Below, in pieces: positions 18,871-27,366 of a stretch of 64,000 bases of DNA. The notes beneath the pieces are model-generated. The model ran no database searches and had not been told where the DNA came from. It saw nothing but the letters and a program-made list of their open reading frames with translations. The stretch's first letter is position 1, and each line of letters opens with the position of its first letter. The position numbers were made by a program, and so were the translations under genes. The stretch spans positions 248,001 through 312,000 of the forward strand of contig NZ_FNAE01000005.1 in assembly GCF_900101755.1 (NCBI RefSeq), read 5' to 3'. The DNA is from Ectopseudomonas alcaliphila (GTDB lineage: Bacteria > Pseudomonadota > Gammaproteobacteria > Pseudomonadales > Pseudomonadaceae).

Positions 18871-19329
18871 ATGCGCATCGGCCTGATCGCCGACACCCAC
18901 AACCTGCTGCGCCCCGAGGCGCTGGCTGCGTTGCAGGGCGTCGATCATCTGATCCATGCCGGCGATATCGGCGGGCCGCATATTCTTGCCGAGCTGGAAC
19001 ACATCGCGCCGTTGTCGGTGGTACGCGGCAACAATGATCAGGACAACTGGGCCGACGCCATCCCCGAGCGCCTGACGCTGCGCTTCGGCGCCATCAGCCT
19101 GCATGTGCTGCACGACCTCAAGCAACTGGATATCGACCCGGCCGCACAGGGCATCGACGTGGTAATCGCCGGGCACTCGCACAAGCCGCTGCACGAGGAG
19201 CGCAACGGCGTGCTCTACCTCAACCCCGGCAGCGCCGGGCCGCGACGCTTCAAGCTGCCCATCGGCGTGGGCATCCTGCATATCGAGGGCGAAACGGTAC
19301 GCGCCGAACTGATCACGCTACAGGTCTGA
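18871..19329 (+). CDS. YfcE/MJ0936-type metallophosphoesterase
   Basis: A 152-residue calcineurin-like phosphoesterase with all metal-binding motifs of the small YfcE family: ADTHN near the start, AGDIGG, VRGNND, and GHSHKP followed by NPGSAGP. These ligands bind two metal ions, and family members hydrolyse phosphodiesters in vitro; the physiological substrate is unknown. The start at 18871 follows CAGGAG (18859-18864). It lies between the ilvD terminator and a block of REP repeats, so it is probably transcribed alone. Confidence 0.9.
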   Translation: MRIGLIADTHNLLRPEALAALQGVDHLIHAGDIGGPHILAELEHIAPLSVVRGNNDQDNWADAIPERLTLRFGAISLHVLHDLKQLDIDPAAQGIDVVIAGHSHKPLHEERNGVLYLNPGSAGPRRFKLPIGVGILHIEGETVRAELITLQV

Positions 19330-19337
19330 AGCCAACC

Positions 19338-19412
19338 GTAGGGGGGACGACGCTTCATCCGTCCACCGCCTGCCAACCCATGGTGGACAAAAACAGCGTT
19401 GTCCACCCTACG
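19338..19412. repeat. Intergenic inverted repeat (GTAGG...CCTAC type)
   Basis: CGTAGGGGGGACGACGCTTC and a partner ending GTTGTCCACCCTACG, with GTCCACC/GGTGGAC arms between, form a composite palindrome. It and the element at 19427-19506 fill most of the 299-bp gap before gloA. Confidence 0.65.
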
Positions 19413-19426
19413 CACTGACACGAACC

Positions 19427-19506
19427 GTAGGAGCGGCTGGGCGGCATTCCGTCTCAGCCGCGATGCTTCGCGCCCTCAAGCCAATCGCGGCTGAAGCCGC
19501 TCCTAC
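19427..19506. repeat. REP/BIME palindrome, GTAGGAGCGGCT family
   Basis: GTAGGAGCGGCTG and its inverted partner CGGCTGAAGCCGCTCCTAC bound an 80-bp element with inner CAGCCGCGA/TCGCGGCTG complementarity. A very similar element lies at 33577-33652. Confidence 0.85.
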
Positions 19507-19628
19507 AAACGCCCCCTGCCTCGTTGCTTGGTCAGGGCTGGCAAAGGCTTACCCCTCACCCTTGAAAAACGCCCCCACCGAGTCCATCTAGGCTGGTACA
19601 GCCTTTTCCCCGCCTGATGGAGAATTTC

Positions 19629-20156
19629 ATGACCCTCGACGAGCTCAACGCCATTCCCGGCGTGACCGCCAAGCCCGACGTCGCCACCGCCGACTTCGTC
19701 TACAACCACACCATGATCCGCGTGAAGGACCTGCACAAATCCCTGGATTTCTACACCCGCGTGCTGGGCTTCACCCTGCTGGAGAAGAAGGATTTCCCCG
19801 ACGCCGAGTTCAGCCTGTACTTCCTCGCGCTGATCGCTGACAAGTCGCAGATCCCGACCGACCCGGCAGCCCGTCACCAGTGGCGCAAGTCCATCCCCGG
19901 CGTGCTGGAGCTGACCTACAACTACGGCACCGAGAAAGACCCGGAATTTTCCTACCACAGCGGCAACAGCGACCCGCGCGGCTTCGGCCATCTGTGCGTA
20001 TCGGTGCCGGACATCAAGGCGGCCTGCCAGCGTTTCGAAGACCTCGGTGTGGACTTCCAGAAACGCCTGACCGACGGCCGCATGCGCGACATCGCCTTCA
20101 TCAAGGACCCGGACGGCTACTGGGTGGAGATCATCCAGTTCACCGAAGTGATCTGA
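19629..20156 (+). CDS. gloA: Lactoylglutathione lyase (glyoxalase I)
   Basis: A 175-residue glyoxalase I, which isomerises the methylglyoxal-glutathione hemithioacetal to S-lactoylglutathione. The single glyoxalase/bleomycin-resistance fold starts at NHTMIRVKDLHKSLDFYTRVLG; metal ligands are in NHTMIRV (His), VLELTYN (Glu), GFGHLCV (His) and YWVEIIQ (Glu). Length fits the Zn-type Pseudomonas GloA with an extended N terminus rather than the 135-residue E. coli enzyme. ATG at 19629 is preferred over the in-frame ATG at 19617 because GGAGA sits 6 bp upstream of it. Confidence 0.95.
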   Translation: MTLDELNAIPGVTAKPDVATADFVYNHTMIRVKDLHKSLDFYTRVLGFTLLEKKDFPDAEFSLYFLALIADKSQIPTDPAARHQWRKSIPGVLELTYNYGTEKDPEFSYHSGNSDPRGFGHLCVSVPDIKAACQRFEDLGVDFQKRLTDGRMRDIAFIKDPDGYWVEIIQFTEVI

Positions 20157-20180
20157 TTATCGCGTCCGCGAAACCCGACG

Positions 20181-20209
20181 AGGGGCTGTCTCCAGCGAGA
20201 CAGCCCCTT
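20181..20209. terminator. Terminator hairpin between gloA and the YitT gene
   Basis: AGGGGCTGTCTC and GAGACAGCCCCTT form a 12-bp stem around a short loop in the space between two convergent genes, so it may serve both. Confidence 0.75.
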
Positions 20210-20223
20210 GCTCGTTGAGGGGC

Positions 20224-20871
20224 TCAACTGACGCCGACATAACGATCTGCCCGGTGATTGATCGCCAGCACCAGATTGAGCATCACCGCCCCCAGCACCG
20301 AGAGCAGAACCTTGTCTGGCGACACCACGAAGACGGCCGCCAGCACGATGCTCGCATCGATGGCCATCTGCACGGCACCCGCCCGAAAGCCGAAGCGCTC
20401 CTGCATGTACAACGCGAGAATGTTCACCCCGCCCAGACTGGCGCGGTGGCGGAACAACATGAGCAAGCCCAGGCCCATCGCAGCCCCACCGAAAAGCGCG
20501 GCATAGACCGAACTGAGGTGGGCGAAGGCGATCCAGTGCGGCGTCAGTTCGGCCAACAGCGAAACCAGCAGCACCGCGCAGCCGGTACGCAAGGTGAAGG
20601 CCCAGCCCATGCGCCAGATACCGAGCAGGTAGAACGGCAGGTTGACCAGGCAGAACACCAAACCAAACGGCCAGCCGGCCTGATAGTTGGCCAGAAAGGC
20701 GATGCCGACAGTCCCCCCCGTCAGCAAACCCGCATGTGCGTAGAAGGCGATGCCCAGGGCCACCAGAGCGGTGCCGAACAGCAGGGCCAGCGCATCTTCC
20801 CAGAGTGGGTGGCGCACGAAGAGTGCAGCGACGGCGTTCGGACGCTCGTCGATGGGCGATTGCTCAGACAT
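20224..20871 (-). CDS. YitT family membrane protein
   Basis: A 215-residue integral membrane protein of the YitT/DUF161 family with about five to six hydrophobic segments (LALLFGTALVALGIAFY, the GIAFLANYQAGWPFGLVF region, CAVLLVSLL, the AALFGGAAMGLGLLMLF region). The segment GGVNILALYMQERFGFRAG is characteristic. Function of the family is not established. The start at 20871 (MSEQSP) is preferred over an upstream in-frame ATG at 20895. It converges with gloA and lies downstream of folA on the same strand (111-bp gap). Confidence 0.82.
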   Translation of the reverse strand: MSEQSPIDERPNAVAALFVRHPLWEDALALLFGTALVALGIAFYAHAGLLTGGTVGIAFLANYQAGWPFGLVFCLVNLPFYLLGIWRMGWAFTLRTGCAVLLVSLLAELTPHWIAFAHLSSVYAALFGGAAMGLGLLMLFRHRASLGGVNILALYMQERFGFRAGAVQMAIDASIVLAAVFVVSPDKVLLSVLGAVMLNLVLAINHRADRYVGVS

Positions 20872-20982
20872 GAAGAAACCTGCATCAGAATGCACGAAAG
20901 CGGTTGTGGCAGAAGCAAGGCAGTGGCCGTCACGCCGCGCGGGAGAACCTGGCAGCAGAGACGACCGGAAAGATCATTATGG

Positions 20983-21501
20983 TTATGCGCTGCGGCGTTC
21001 CCACACTTCGAAGGCGTAGAACGGCGTCTCGGCCGAAGCCGGATGCTCGACGCTGGAAGTCATGCGCCAGGCCGACTCGTCGATCTCGGGGAAGAAGGCA
21101 TCGCCAGCAGGGTCGAGACCGACACGCGTCAGGTACAGGCGATCGGCCTGGGCCAGGCCCAGCTCATAGAGCTGCGCACCACCAATCAGCATCAGTTCTT
21201 CGGCGCCCTCTTCACGCGCCCAGGCATCGGCGCGCTCGATGGCCTCTTCAAGCGTCGCGAACACCTCGGCACCTTCCAGGGTCAGACCTGTCTGACGGCT
21301 GACCACCAGGTTGAGCCGGCCGGGCAACGGGCGGCCGAGTGAGTCCCAGGTCTTGCGCCCCATGATGATGGGCTTGCCGAGGGTCAGCGCCTTGAAGTGC
21401 TTGAGATCCGCCGGCAGATGCCAGGGCAGTTGGTTGTCGCGGCCGATCACGCGGTTGTGCGCGAGCGCTGCGATCAGGGAAAGGGGCAGTGTCTTTTTCA
21501 T
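20983..21501 (-). CDS. folA: Dihydrofolate reductase
   Basis: A 172-residue enzyme that reduces dihydrofolate to tetrahydrofolate using NADPH. The N terminus LSLIAALAHNRVIGRDNQLPWHLPADLKHFK carries the folate pocket (catalytic acidic residue in the LPADLK helix), GKPIIMGRKTWDSLGRPLPG is the cofactor region, and MLIGGAQLYE the second NADPH loop. The start at 21501 (MKKTLPLSL) gives the usual length; the frame is open far upstream without homology. It supplies the folate pool consumed by thyA at 26572-27366. Confidence 0.95.
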   Translation of the reverse strand: MKKTLPLSLIAALAHNRVIGRDNQLPWHLPADLKHFKALTLGKPIIMGRKTWDSLGRPLPGRLNLVVSRQTGLTLEGAEVFATLEEAIERADAWAREEGAEELMLIGGAQLYELGLAQADRLYLTRVGLDPAGDAFFPEIDESAWRMTSSVEHPASAETPFYAFEVWERRSA

Positions 21502-21656
21502 GAGCGCGAGCATAGCAGAGCGTCCTGCGCACCCGCAGCCCACCTTTGACTTGCCGAGTGGCGCACAGAACCGTCTAGGCTTGGACCTCTGTAGCAGAAT
21601 CGTCACCCTTGTCGGTGCACGCTTGGCTTTCCATCCCTGTGCAAGGAGGTACCACC

Positions 21657-22808
21657 ATGTTGACCAAACCGCTTCGCAGCTGGCTGCTCTGCGCCGGCCT
21701 GTTGCTACCGACCCTCGGCCTCGCCGCGCCAGCCAAGCCCGACAGCGTGCAGGCCGCCATCGACTGGGCCCAGCAACAGCCTCTGGCGCAGAAGGGCAAG
21801 CCCCATGCCGACGCCAGGCCACTGATCATCGCCCACCGTGGCGCCAGCGGCTACGCCCCCGAACACACCCTGGCCGCCTATGCCCTGGCGGTTCTGCAGG
21901 GTGCGGATTACGTCGAGCCGGACCTGGTGATGACCCGCGACGGCCAGCTGGTGGCCCGTCATGACAACGAGCTGGGGCTGACCACCGACGTGGCGCAGCG
22001 TCCGGAGTTCGCCAACCGCAAGCGCACCCAGACGGTCGATGGCGTCAGCCTGGAAGGCTGGTTCAGCGAGGACTTCAGCCTGGCCGAACTCAAGACCCTG
22101 CGCGCCATCGAACGCATCCCGCAGGTGCGCCCGGCCAACCAGCGCTTCGACGGCCAGTTCGAGATTCCCACCCTGCAGGAGATCATCGACCTGGTGAAAA
22201 GCCTGCAGCTCAGCCAGCAGCGGGTCATCGGTCTGTATCCGGAAACCAAGCACCCGACCCACTTCCAGCAGATCGGCCTGGCCATGGAGCAGCCGCTGGT
22301 CAAGGTGCTCAAGCGCAACGGTTACAACAGCGCCAAGGCGCCGGTGTACATCCAGTCCTTCGAGGTGGAGAACCTCAAGACTCTCAGCCGTATGACCCAG
22401 GTGCGCCTGGTGCAACTGCTGTGGACCGAGGGCCAGCCCTATGACCAGCAGGTGCTCGGCACCGGCCTGAGCTACACCCAGATGATCACGCCCAAGGGCC
22501 TGAAGGCCATCGCCCGCTACGCCAGCGGCATCGGCCCGGAGAAAGGCATGGTCATCCCGCGCGACGCCGCCGGCAACCTGACCACGCCCACCAGCCTGGT
22601 GCGTGACGCCCATGCGGCCAAGCTCAAGGTGCACCCCTACACCTTCCGCGCCGAGAACGTCTTCCTGCCCACCAGCCTGCGCAACGGCAGCGAGCCAGCC
22701 GAACGTGGCGACATCGAAGCCGAACTGCGCGCCTTCCTCGCCACCGGTATCGACGGTCTGTTCATCGACCAGCCGGACATCGCCGTGCGTCTGCGCGAAC
22801 AGCGCTGA
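21657..22808 (+). CDS. glpQ: Glycerophosphodiester phosphodiesterase, periplasmic
   Basis: A 383-residue enzyme that hydrolyses glycerophosphodiesters to glycerol-3-phosphate and an alcohol. A signal peptide (about residues 1-21, ending GLAAP) is followed by the GDPD barrel with catalytic IIAHRGASGYAPEHTLAAY, the metal ligands in YVEPDLVMTRDG and VARHD, and the late FIDQPD motif. Length agrees with GlpQ. The start follows a near-perfect AAGGAGG at 21643-21649. A hairpin follows the stop codon. No glpT neighbour is seen. Confidence 0.93.
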   Translation: MLTKPLRSWLLCAGLLLPTLGLAAPAKPDSVQAAIDWAQQQPLAQKGKPHADARPLIIAHRGASGYAPEHTLAAYALAVLQGADYVEPDLVMTRDGQLVARHDNELGLTTDVAQRPEFANRKRTQTVDGVSLEGWFSEDFSLAELKTLRAIERIPQVRPANQRFDGQFEIPTLQEIIDLVKSLQLSQQRVIGLYPETKHPTHFQQIGLAMEQPLVKVLKRNGYNSAKAPVYIQSFEVENLKTLSRMTQVRLVQLLWTEGQPYDQQVLGTGLSYTQMITPKGLKAIARYASGIGPEKGMVIPRDAAGNLTTPTSLVRDAHAAKLKVHPYTFRAENVFLPTSLRNGSEPAERGDIEAELRAFLATGIDGLFIDQPDIAVRLREQR

Positions 22809-22821
22809 TTCGCACCGGGAC

Positions 22822-22851
22822 GGATCAGGGGTTATTCTCAACCCCTGATCC
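22822..22851 (+). terminator. Hairpin after glpQ
   Basis: GGATCAGGGGTT and AACCCCTGATCC form a perfect 12-bp stem around a 6-nt loop, 13 bp after the glpQ stop. It lacks a U-run, so termination would be weak or Rho-assisted. Confidence 0.55.
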
Positions 22852-22868
22852 GAACGACGAGACGCCGC

Positions 22869-24260
22869 GTGACAGACGCCTCCTCCCCCACGCCTTTCCA
22901 ACGCCTCTGGCTCAGCGAGACGATTCGCCTGCGCGAGGATCACGCCGGCCCGCTCGAAGATGCCGAAGCCAATCGCCTGGCCCGTGCCGAGCACGGAGAC
23001 CTGGCCGAGCGCATCCAGCATCGCGCCCTGTTTCTGGCCCGCAGTGACGGCCAGTGGCAAGCGCTGCTGCACTGGCTGCAAGGCGCGCGCCTGGCCGGCC
23101 TGCTACTCGCGCTGCTGGCCCTGCTCAGCGGCTTTGGCCTGGCACTGGCGGCCCTCGGTGACGGGCGCCAGCCGGTCAATGTGTTCTGGGCCCTGGGCAG
23201 CCTGCTTGGGCTCAATCTACTGATGTTGCTTGGCTGGCTGCTCGGCCTGCTGCTGACCCGCGACCACCCCGGCGCACTTGGCCGCCTGTGGCTGTGGCTC
23301 AGCGAGAAGCTGGCGCGCGACGCCAGCGCCGCGCAACTGGCCCCGGCCCTGCTGCTGATGCTGCAACGCCAGCGCCTGACCCGCTGGGGCCTGGGCCTGA
23401 TGGTCAACGGCCTGTGGTCACTGGCCATGCTCGCGGCGCTGACAACCCTGCTGTTGCTGCTCGCCACCCGCCGCTACGGTTTCGTCTGGGAGACCACCAT
23501 CCTCTCTGGCGACACCTTCATCGCCCTGACCCAGGCCGTCGGCGCACTGCCCGCCCTGCTCGGTTTCAGCCTGCCGGATATCGACGTCATCCGCGCCAGC
23601 GGCGATGCCGCCATCGCCAGCGAAGCCGCCCGGCAGAGCTGGGCCGGCTGGCTGGTCGGCGTGGTGCTGATCTACGGCCTGCTGCCACGCCTGCTGCTGA
23701 CACTGCTATGCCTGTGGCGTTGGCAATCCGGCAAAGGCGCATTGCGCCTGGACCTCGAACTGCCCGGCTACGGCCTGCTGCGCCAGCGCCTGCAACCGGA
23801 CAGTGAGCGCCTCGGCGTCTGCGATCTGGCGCCCGCCGCGCTGCATCAGCCGCAAGGCGGCGCCAGTACCCAAACGGGCAGCGGCGCCCTCTTGCTCGGC
23901 CTGGAGCTGGATGACCGCCGCCCCTGGCCGCCGGCGCCACTGCCAAAGGGCGTGGCCGATGTCGGAGTGATCGACAGCCGCGAGCAACGCCGCCAATTGC
24001 TCGAACAGCTGACCCGCTTTCCGCCTGAACGCCTGGCCATCGCCTGCGACCCGCGCCGCTCACCGGATCGCGGCACCCTGGCACTGCTCGGCGAACTGGC
24101 GCGCTCGGCCTCCGCCACACGCATCTGGCTATTGCCACCCGCCCCCGGCGAAAGCCTGGACAGCGCGCGCCTGGCGGACTGGCACCAGGCAATCGGCACC
24201 CTGGGGCTGATCCATGGCGACACGGCGCCGCTGAGCTGGCTGGAGAGCGGGCATGACTAG
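22869..24260 (+). CDS. DUF2868 domain-containing membrane protein
   Basis: A 463-residue protein of the DUF2868 family, function unknown. It has a soluble N terminus, then pairs of hydrophobic segments (about residues 78-100, 110-135, 175-200, 250-275) and a cytoplasmic C-terminal half. The start is a GTG at 22869. It is followed, after a repeat insertion, by a GTPase with a DUF3482 domain; these two families often occur together, so they probably act in one process at the membrane. The C-terminal domain (about 290-463) looks like a Rossmann-like fold, which I cannot identify further. Confidence 0.85.
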   Translation: MTDASSPTPFQRLWLSETIRLREDHAGPLEDAEANRLARAEHGDLAERIQHRALFLARSDGQWQALLHWLQGARLAGLLLALLALLSGFGLALAALGDGRQPVNVFWALGSLLGLNLLMLLGWLLGLLLTRDHPGALGRLWLWLSEKLARDASAAQLAPALLLMLQRQRLTRWGLGLMVNGLWSLAMLAALTTLLLLLATRRYGFVWETTILSGDTFIALTQAVGALPALLGFSLPDIDVIRASGDAAIASEAARQSWAGWLVGVVLIYGLLPRLLLTLLCLWRWQSGKGALRLDLELPGYGLLRQRLQPDSERLGVCDLAPAALHQPQGGASTQTGSGALLLGLELDDRRPWPPAPLPKGVADVGVIDSREQRRQLLEQLTRFPPERLAIACDPRRSPDRGTLALLGELARSASATRIWLLPPAPGESLDSARLADWHQAIGTLGLIHGDTAPLSWLESGHD

Positions 24261-24285
24261 AAAGCCGCAGGCACACGGCCTTCAT

Positions 24286-24353
24286 GTAGGAGCGAGCTCT
24301 GCTCGCGAACCATGGCAAACGGCAAAAGCTTCGCGAGCAAAGCTCGCTCCTAC
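24286..24353. repeat. REP-like inverted repeat, GTAGGAGCGAGC family
   Basis: GTAGGAGCGAGCTCTGCTCG and its inverted copy CGAGCAAAGCTCGCTCCTAC flank a short spacer. The element has been inserted between the DUF2868 and GTPase genes; the GTPase frame is open through it, which creates a false upstream extension. Confidence 0.88.
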
Positions 24354-24401
24354 CCCGATGCCCGCTCTGTTGCCTCCGAGCTGCCCGACCGAGCCCACGC
24401 C

Positions 24402-25784
24402 ATGAACCAGCCGCTGAAACTGGCCCTGGTCGGCCACACCAACGTCGGCAAGACCTCGCTGCTGCGCACCCTGACCCGTGACGTGGAGTTCGGTGAAGTG
24501 TCGCCGCGCGCCAGCACCACGCGCCATGTCGAGGGTGCACGCCTGTCGGTGGCTGGCCAGGCGCTGCTGGAGCTGTACGACACCCCCGGCCTGGAAGACG
24601 CCATCGCCCTGCTCGACTACCTGGAGCGCCTCGACCGCCCCGGCGAGCGACTGGACGGCCCGGCGCGCCTGGCCCGCTTCCTCGAAGGCAGCGAGGCGCG
24701 CCAGCGCTATGAGCAGGAAGCCAAGGTCCTGCGCCAGCTCATGGCCTCCGACGCCGGGCTGTACGTGATCGACGTGCGCGAGCCAGTGCTGGCCAAGTAC
24801 CGCGACGAACTGGCGGTGCTGACCATGTGTGGCCGCCCGCTGCTGCCGGTGCTCAACTTCGTCGCCAGCGCCAGCCATCGCGAAAACGAGTGGCGCGAGG
24901 CCCTGGCCCGCCTCGGCCTGCATGCGCTGGTGGCCTTCGACAGCGTGGCGCCACCCGAAGATGGCGAACGGCGCCTGTATGAAAGCCTGGCCCTGCTGCT
25001 GGAGCGTTCGCGCCCGCAGTTGCAGCGCCTGATCGAGGATCATGAAGCACAGCGCCAGGCCCGTCGTCAGGCCGGCAACCGCCTGATCGCCGAACTGCTG
25101 ATCGACTGCGCCGCCTGCCGCCGCAGCGTCGCCGCCCAGCAGCTGCTGGAGCAGGCCGCCGTGAGCGAACTGCGCGATGCGATTCGCCAGCGCGAACAGC
25201 GCTGCGTCGAAGCCCTGCTGCGCCTTTATGCCTTCCGCAGCAGCGACGCCAAAGCGACCGACCTGCCGCTGCTGGATGGTCGCTGGGGCGACGACCTGTT
25301 CAACCCCGAAACGCTGAAACAACTCGGCATCAAGGTCGGCGGCGGCATGGCCGCTGGTGCCGCCACAGGCGTCGGCGTCGACCTGCTGGTCGGCGGTATC
25401 ACCCTTGGCGCCGCAGCAGCGCTAGGCGCAGTGATCGGCGGCAGCGCGCAAACCCTGCGCAATTACGGGGAAAGGCTGAAAGGAAAACTGAAGGGCCAGC
25501 GTGAGCTGACCGTCGATGACGCCGTGCTGCGCCTGCTCGCTCTGCGTCAGCAGCAACTGCTGGCCGCACTGGACGTGCGCGGCCACGCCGCGATGGACGC
25601 CATCACCCTCCACGCTCCGCAGGAAACCCTGTGGCGCCAGGGCAAGCTGCCCGCCCCGCTGAACGTGGCGCGGGCGCATCCCGAATGGTCGTCGCTCAAC
25701 CCCGGCGCACGCCTGGAAGAGGCCGACCGCGCCGAGCAGGTAGAGCGTTTGTGCAGTGAAATCGCCATGCAAGCGGTGGGCTGA
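24402..25784 (+). CDS. GTPase with C-terminal DUF3482 domain
   Basis: A 460-residue Era/TrmE-like GTPase. G1 is GHTNVGKTS at residues 9-17, the G2 threonine follows in ASTTRHVEG and G3 is YDTPGLED. The C-terminal half is DUF3482, with a glycine/alanine-rich segment (about residues 305-355) that could insert in or associate with a membrane. The start at 24402 (MNQPLKLALVG) is chosen because the upstream frame runs through a REP repeat. Partner of the DUF2868 gene. The final Val-Gly-stop comes from the REP copy that begins at 25775. Confidence 0.88.
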   Translation: MNQPLKLALVGHTNVGKTSLLRTLTRDVEFGEVSPRASTTRHVEGARLSVAGQALLELYDTPGLEDAIALLDYLERLDRPGERLDGPARLARFLEGSEARQRYEQEAKVLRQLMASDAGLYVIDVREPVLAKYRDELAVLTMCGRPLLPVLNFVASASHRENEWREALARLGLHALVAFDSVAPPEDGERRLYESLALLLERSRPQLQRLIEDHEAQRQARRQAGNRLIAELLIDCAACRRSVAAQQLLEQAAVSELRDAIRQREQRCVEALLRLYAFRSSDAKATDLPLLDGRWGDDLFNPETLKQLGIKVGGGMAAGAATGVGVDLLVGGITLGAAAALGAVIGGSAQTLRNYGERLKGKLKGQRELTVDDAVLRLLALRQQQLLAALDVRGHAAMDAITLHAPQETLWRQGKLPAPLNVARAHPEWSSLNPGARLEEADRAEQVERLCSEIAMQAVG

Positions 25785-25839
25785 AGCCCACCCTACATGG
25801 GGCTTCGATATACGCCTGTAGGGTGGGCTTCAGCCCACC
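25775..25839. repeat. REP pair on the left of the transposase gene
   Basis: GGTGGGCTGAAGCCCACCCTAC and, 21 bp on, GTAGGGTGGGCTTCAGCCCACC form an inverted pair of REP hairpins with outward-placed GTAG heads facing each other. The same layout occurs at 26456-26535 on the other side of the transposase gene, as expected for a REP-RAYT unit. Confidence 0.93.
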
Positions 25840-25866
25840 TCTCCACCGCCAACACACAAGTAACGG

Positions 25867-26394
25867 CTACTCCCCAAACTCCCCATCGTCATCGTCCCGA
25901 CCACCCCAATCTGCCGGCAGGAGCCCACTCGCGACATATCGATGGAAGCTCGAATAAGGCCAGTCACCGACCTGGGTCACCAGACCGTGCTTTACCGGGT
26001 TGAAATGGATGTAATCGACATGCCGTGCGAGATCATCCTCATCACGTATGCGGTGCTCCCAAAAGCGCCGCTGCCAGATTCCTTTCTCACGCCTTCTGGA
26101 TTTGCTGGCGCTGACGGTAGCCATGGCGGGTAACGCGCGCGAGAACTGGCTTTTGATCAATGCCCAGCGCTGGGAATAGTCGTGGTCATCCTCAGGCAGT
26201 TCCCATATGGCATGAAGATGGTCGGACAAGACGCAGATGGCGATGGTCTTGAAAGGCATACGCTTGCTGGCCTCGACGTAGACCTAGCGCAACAGGGCAA
26301 TTTCGTCCACCAGCAATCTGGACCGACGATCAGCGAGGGTGACCGTGAAGAAGTAGGTTGCACCGGCAATCCGTTCGCGGCGGTAGTGGGGCAT
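25867..26394 (-). pseudogene. REP-associated tyrosine transposase (RAYT), interrupted by an amber codon
   Basis: Reading leftward from ATG 26394 (MPHYRRERIAGATYFFTVTL) the frame hits TAG at 26286-26284 after LLVDEIALLR, then continues in the same frame VYVEASKRMPFKTIAICVLSDHLHAIW to a stop at 25867. The second part contains the HUH-type motif (DHLHAIWELPED), the catalytic-tyrosine region of Y1 transposases and the conserved WQRRFWEHRIRDEDDLARHVDYIH block, so together they make one 175-codon RAYT of normal length. A single C-to-T change of CAG would explain the stop. An AAGGA precedes the start. Flanking REP pairs are its presumed substrates. It may be inactive, suppressed or restarted at ATG 26259. 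Confidence 0.9.
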
Positions 26395-26455
26395 GGGCAA
26401 TCCTTTGCCTGTTGGGTGTCGGTGAAGGGGCGGTGGCAAGTGGATCGGTGTTTTT

Positions 26456-26535
26456 GGTGGGCTGAAGCCCACCCTACGTGTGGGGGCGATACACGCCTGT
26501 AGGGTGGGCCGGGCGGGGCTCCGCTTCAGCCCACC
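26456..26535. repeat. REP pair on the right of the transposase gene
   Basis: GGTGGGCTGAAGCCCACCCTAC is followed by GTAGGGTGGGC...CAGCCCACC, whose loop is enlarged by a GGGCGGGGCTCCG segment. With the left pair it brackets the RAYT gene; even the spacers are related (TACGCCTGTAGGG and CACGCCTGTAGGG). Confidence 0.92.
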
Positions 26536-26571
26536 AGAGCCCAGCTTACGACCGCTCGCACTCGCCCGGTC

Positions 26572-27366
26572 TCACACCGCCACCGGCGCCTTGATATGCG
26601 GGTGCGCTTCGTAGCCGACCAGTTCGAAGTCCTCGAATTTGAAGGCCAGCAGATACTTCACCTCGGGGTTGAGCTTCATGGTCGGCAGCGGCAGCGGCTG
26701 GCGGCTCAGCTGCAGGTCGGTCTGCTCGAGATGGTTGGCGTACAGATGACAGTCGCCGCCGGTCCAGATGAACTCGCCCGGCTGCAGGTCGCACACCTGC
26801 GCCACCATCAGGGTCAGCAGCGCGTAGCTGGCGATATTGAAAGGCACGCCAAGGAAGATGTCCGCCGAGCGCTGATAGAGCTGGCAGCTGAGCTTGCCGT
26901 CGGCCACGTAGAACTGGAACAGCGCGTGGCAGGGCGGTAGCGCCATCTGCTCGACCAGCGCCGGGTTCCAGGCCGAGACGATCAGGCGGCGCGAGTCCGG
27001 GTTCTTCTTGATCATGTCGATCAGCTTGGCGATCTGGTCGATGGATTCGCCGTTGGGCGCCGGCCAGCTGCGCCACTGGTAGCCGTAGACCGGGCCAAGG
27101 TTGCCGTTCTCGTCGGCCCACTCGTCCCAGATGCTGACGCCATTGTCCTTGAGGTACTTGATGTTGGTGTCGCCCTGCAGGAACCACAGCAGCTCGTGGA
27201 TGATCGAGCGCAGGTGACACTTCTTGGTGGTGACGATAGGGAAACCGTCGGCCAGGTCGAAGCGCATCTGGTAGCCAAACACGCTGTAGGTGCCGGTACC
27301 GGTACGGTCTTCCTTGAAGGTGCCGTGCTCGCGCACGTGGCGCATCAGGTCGAGGTACTGTTTCAT
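26572..27366 (-). CDS. thyA: Thymidylate synthase
   Basis: A 264-residue ThyA, the exact length of the E. coli enzyme, methylating dUMP to dTMP with methylenetetrahydrofolate. Visible are the RTGTGT phosphate loop near the N terminus, the catalytic cysteine in [12 protein letters not shown] (about residue 146), and the C-terminal [10 protein letters not shown]. Its ATG (27366) overlaps the lgt stop codon as ATGA, implying translational coupling. It regenerates dihydrofolate, the FolA substrate. Confidence 0.98.
   Translation of the reverse strand: MKQYLDLMRHVREHGTFKEDRTGTGTYSVFGYQMRFDLADGFPIVTTKKCHLRSIIHELLWFLQGDTNIKYLKDNGVSIWDEWADENGNLGPVYGYQWRSWPAPNGESIDQIAKLIDMIKKNPDSRRLIVSAWNPALVEQMALPPCHALFQFYVADGKLSCQLYQRSADIFLGVPFNIASYALLTLMVAQVCDLQPGEFIWTGGDCHLYANHLEQTDLQLSRQPLPLPTMKLNPEVKYLLAFKFEDFELVGYEAHPHIKAPVAV

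Noticed and set aside
16869..18902. 677-codon open frame antisense to ilvD
   Set aside because: Its codon pattern is the complement of ilvD, it has no recognisable motif, and long antisense frames are expected in GC-rich Pseudomonas genes.
25867..26472. Frameshift in the RAYT gene
   Set aside because: Both halves are in the same frame; only a TAG codon separates them, so the break is a nonsense change and not an indel.
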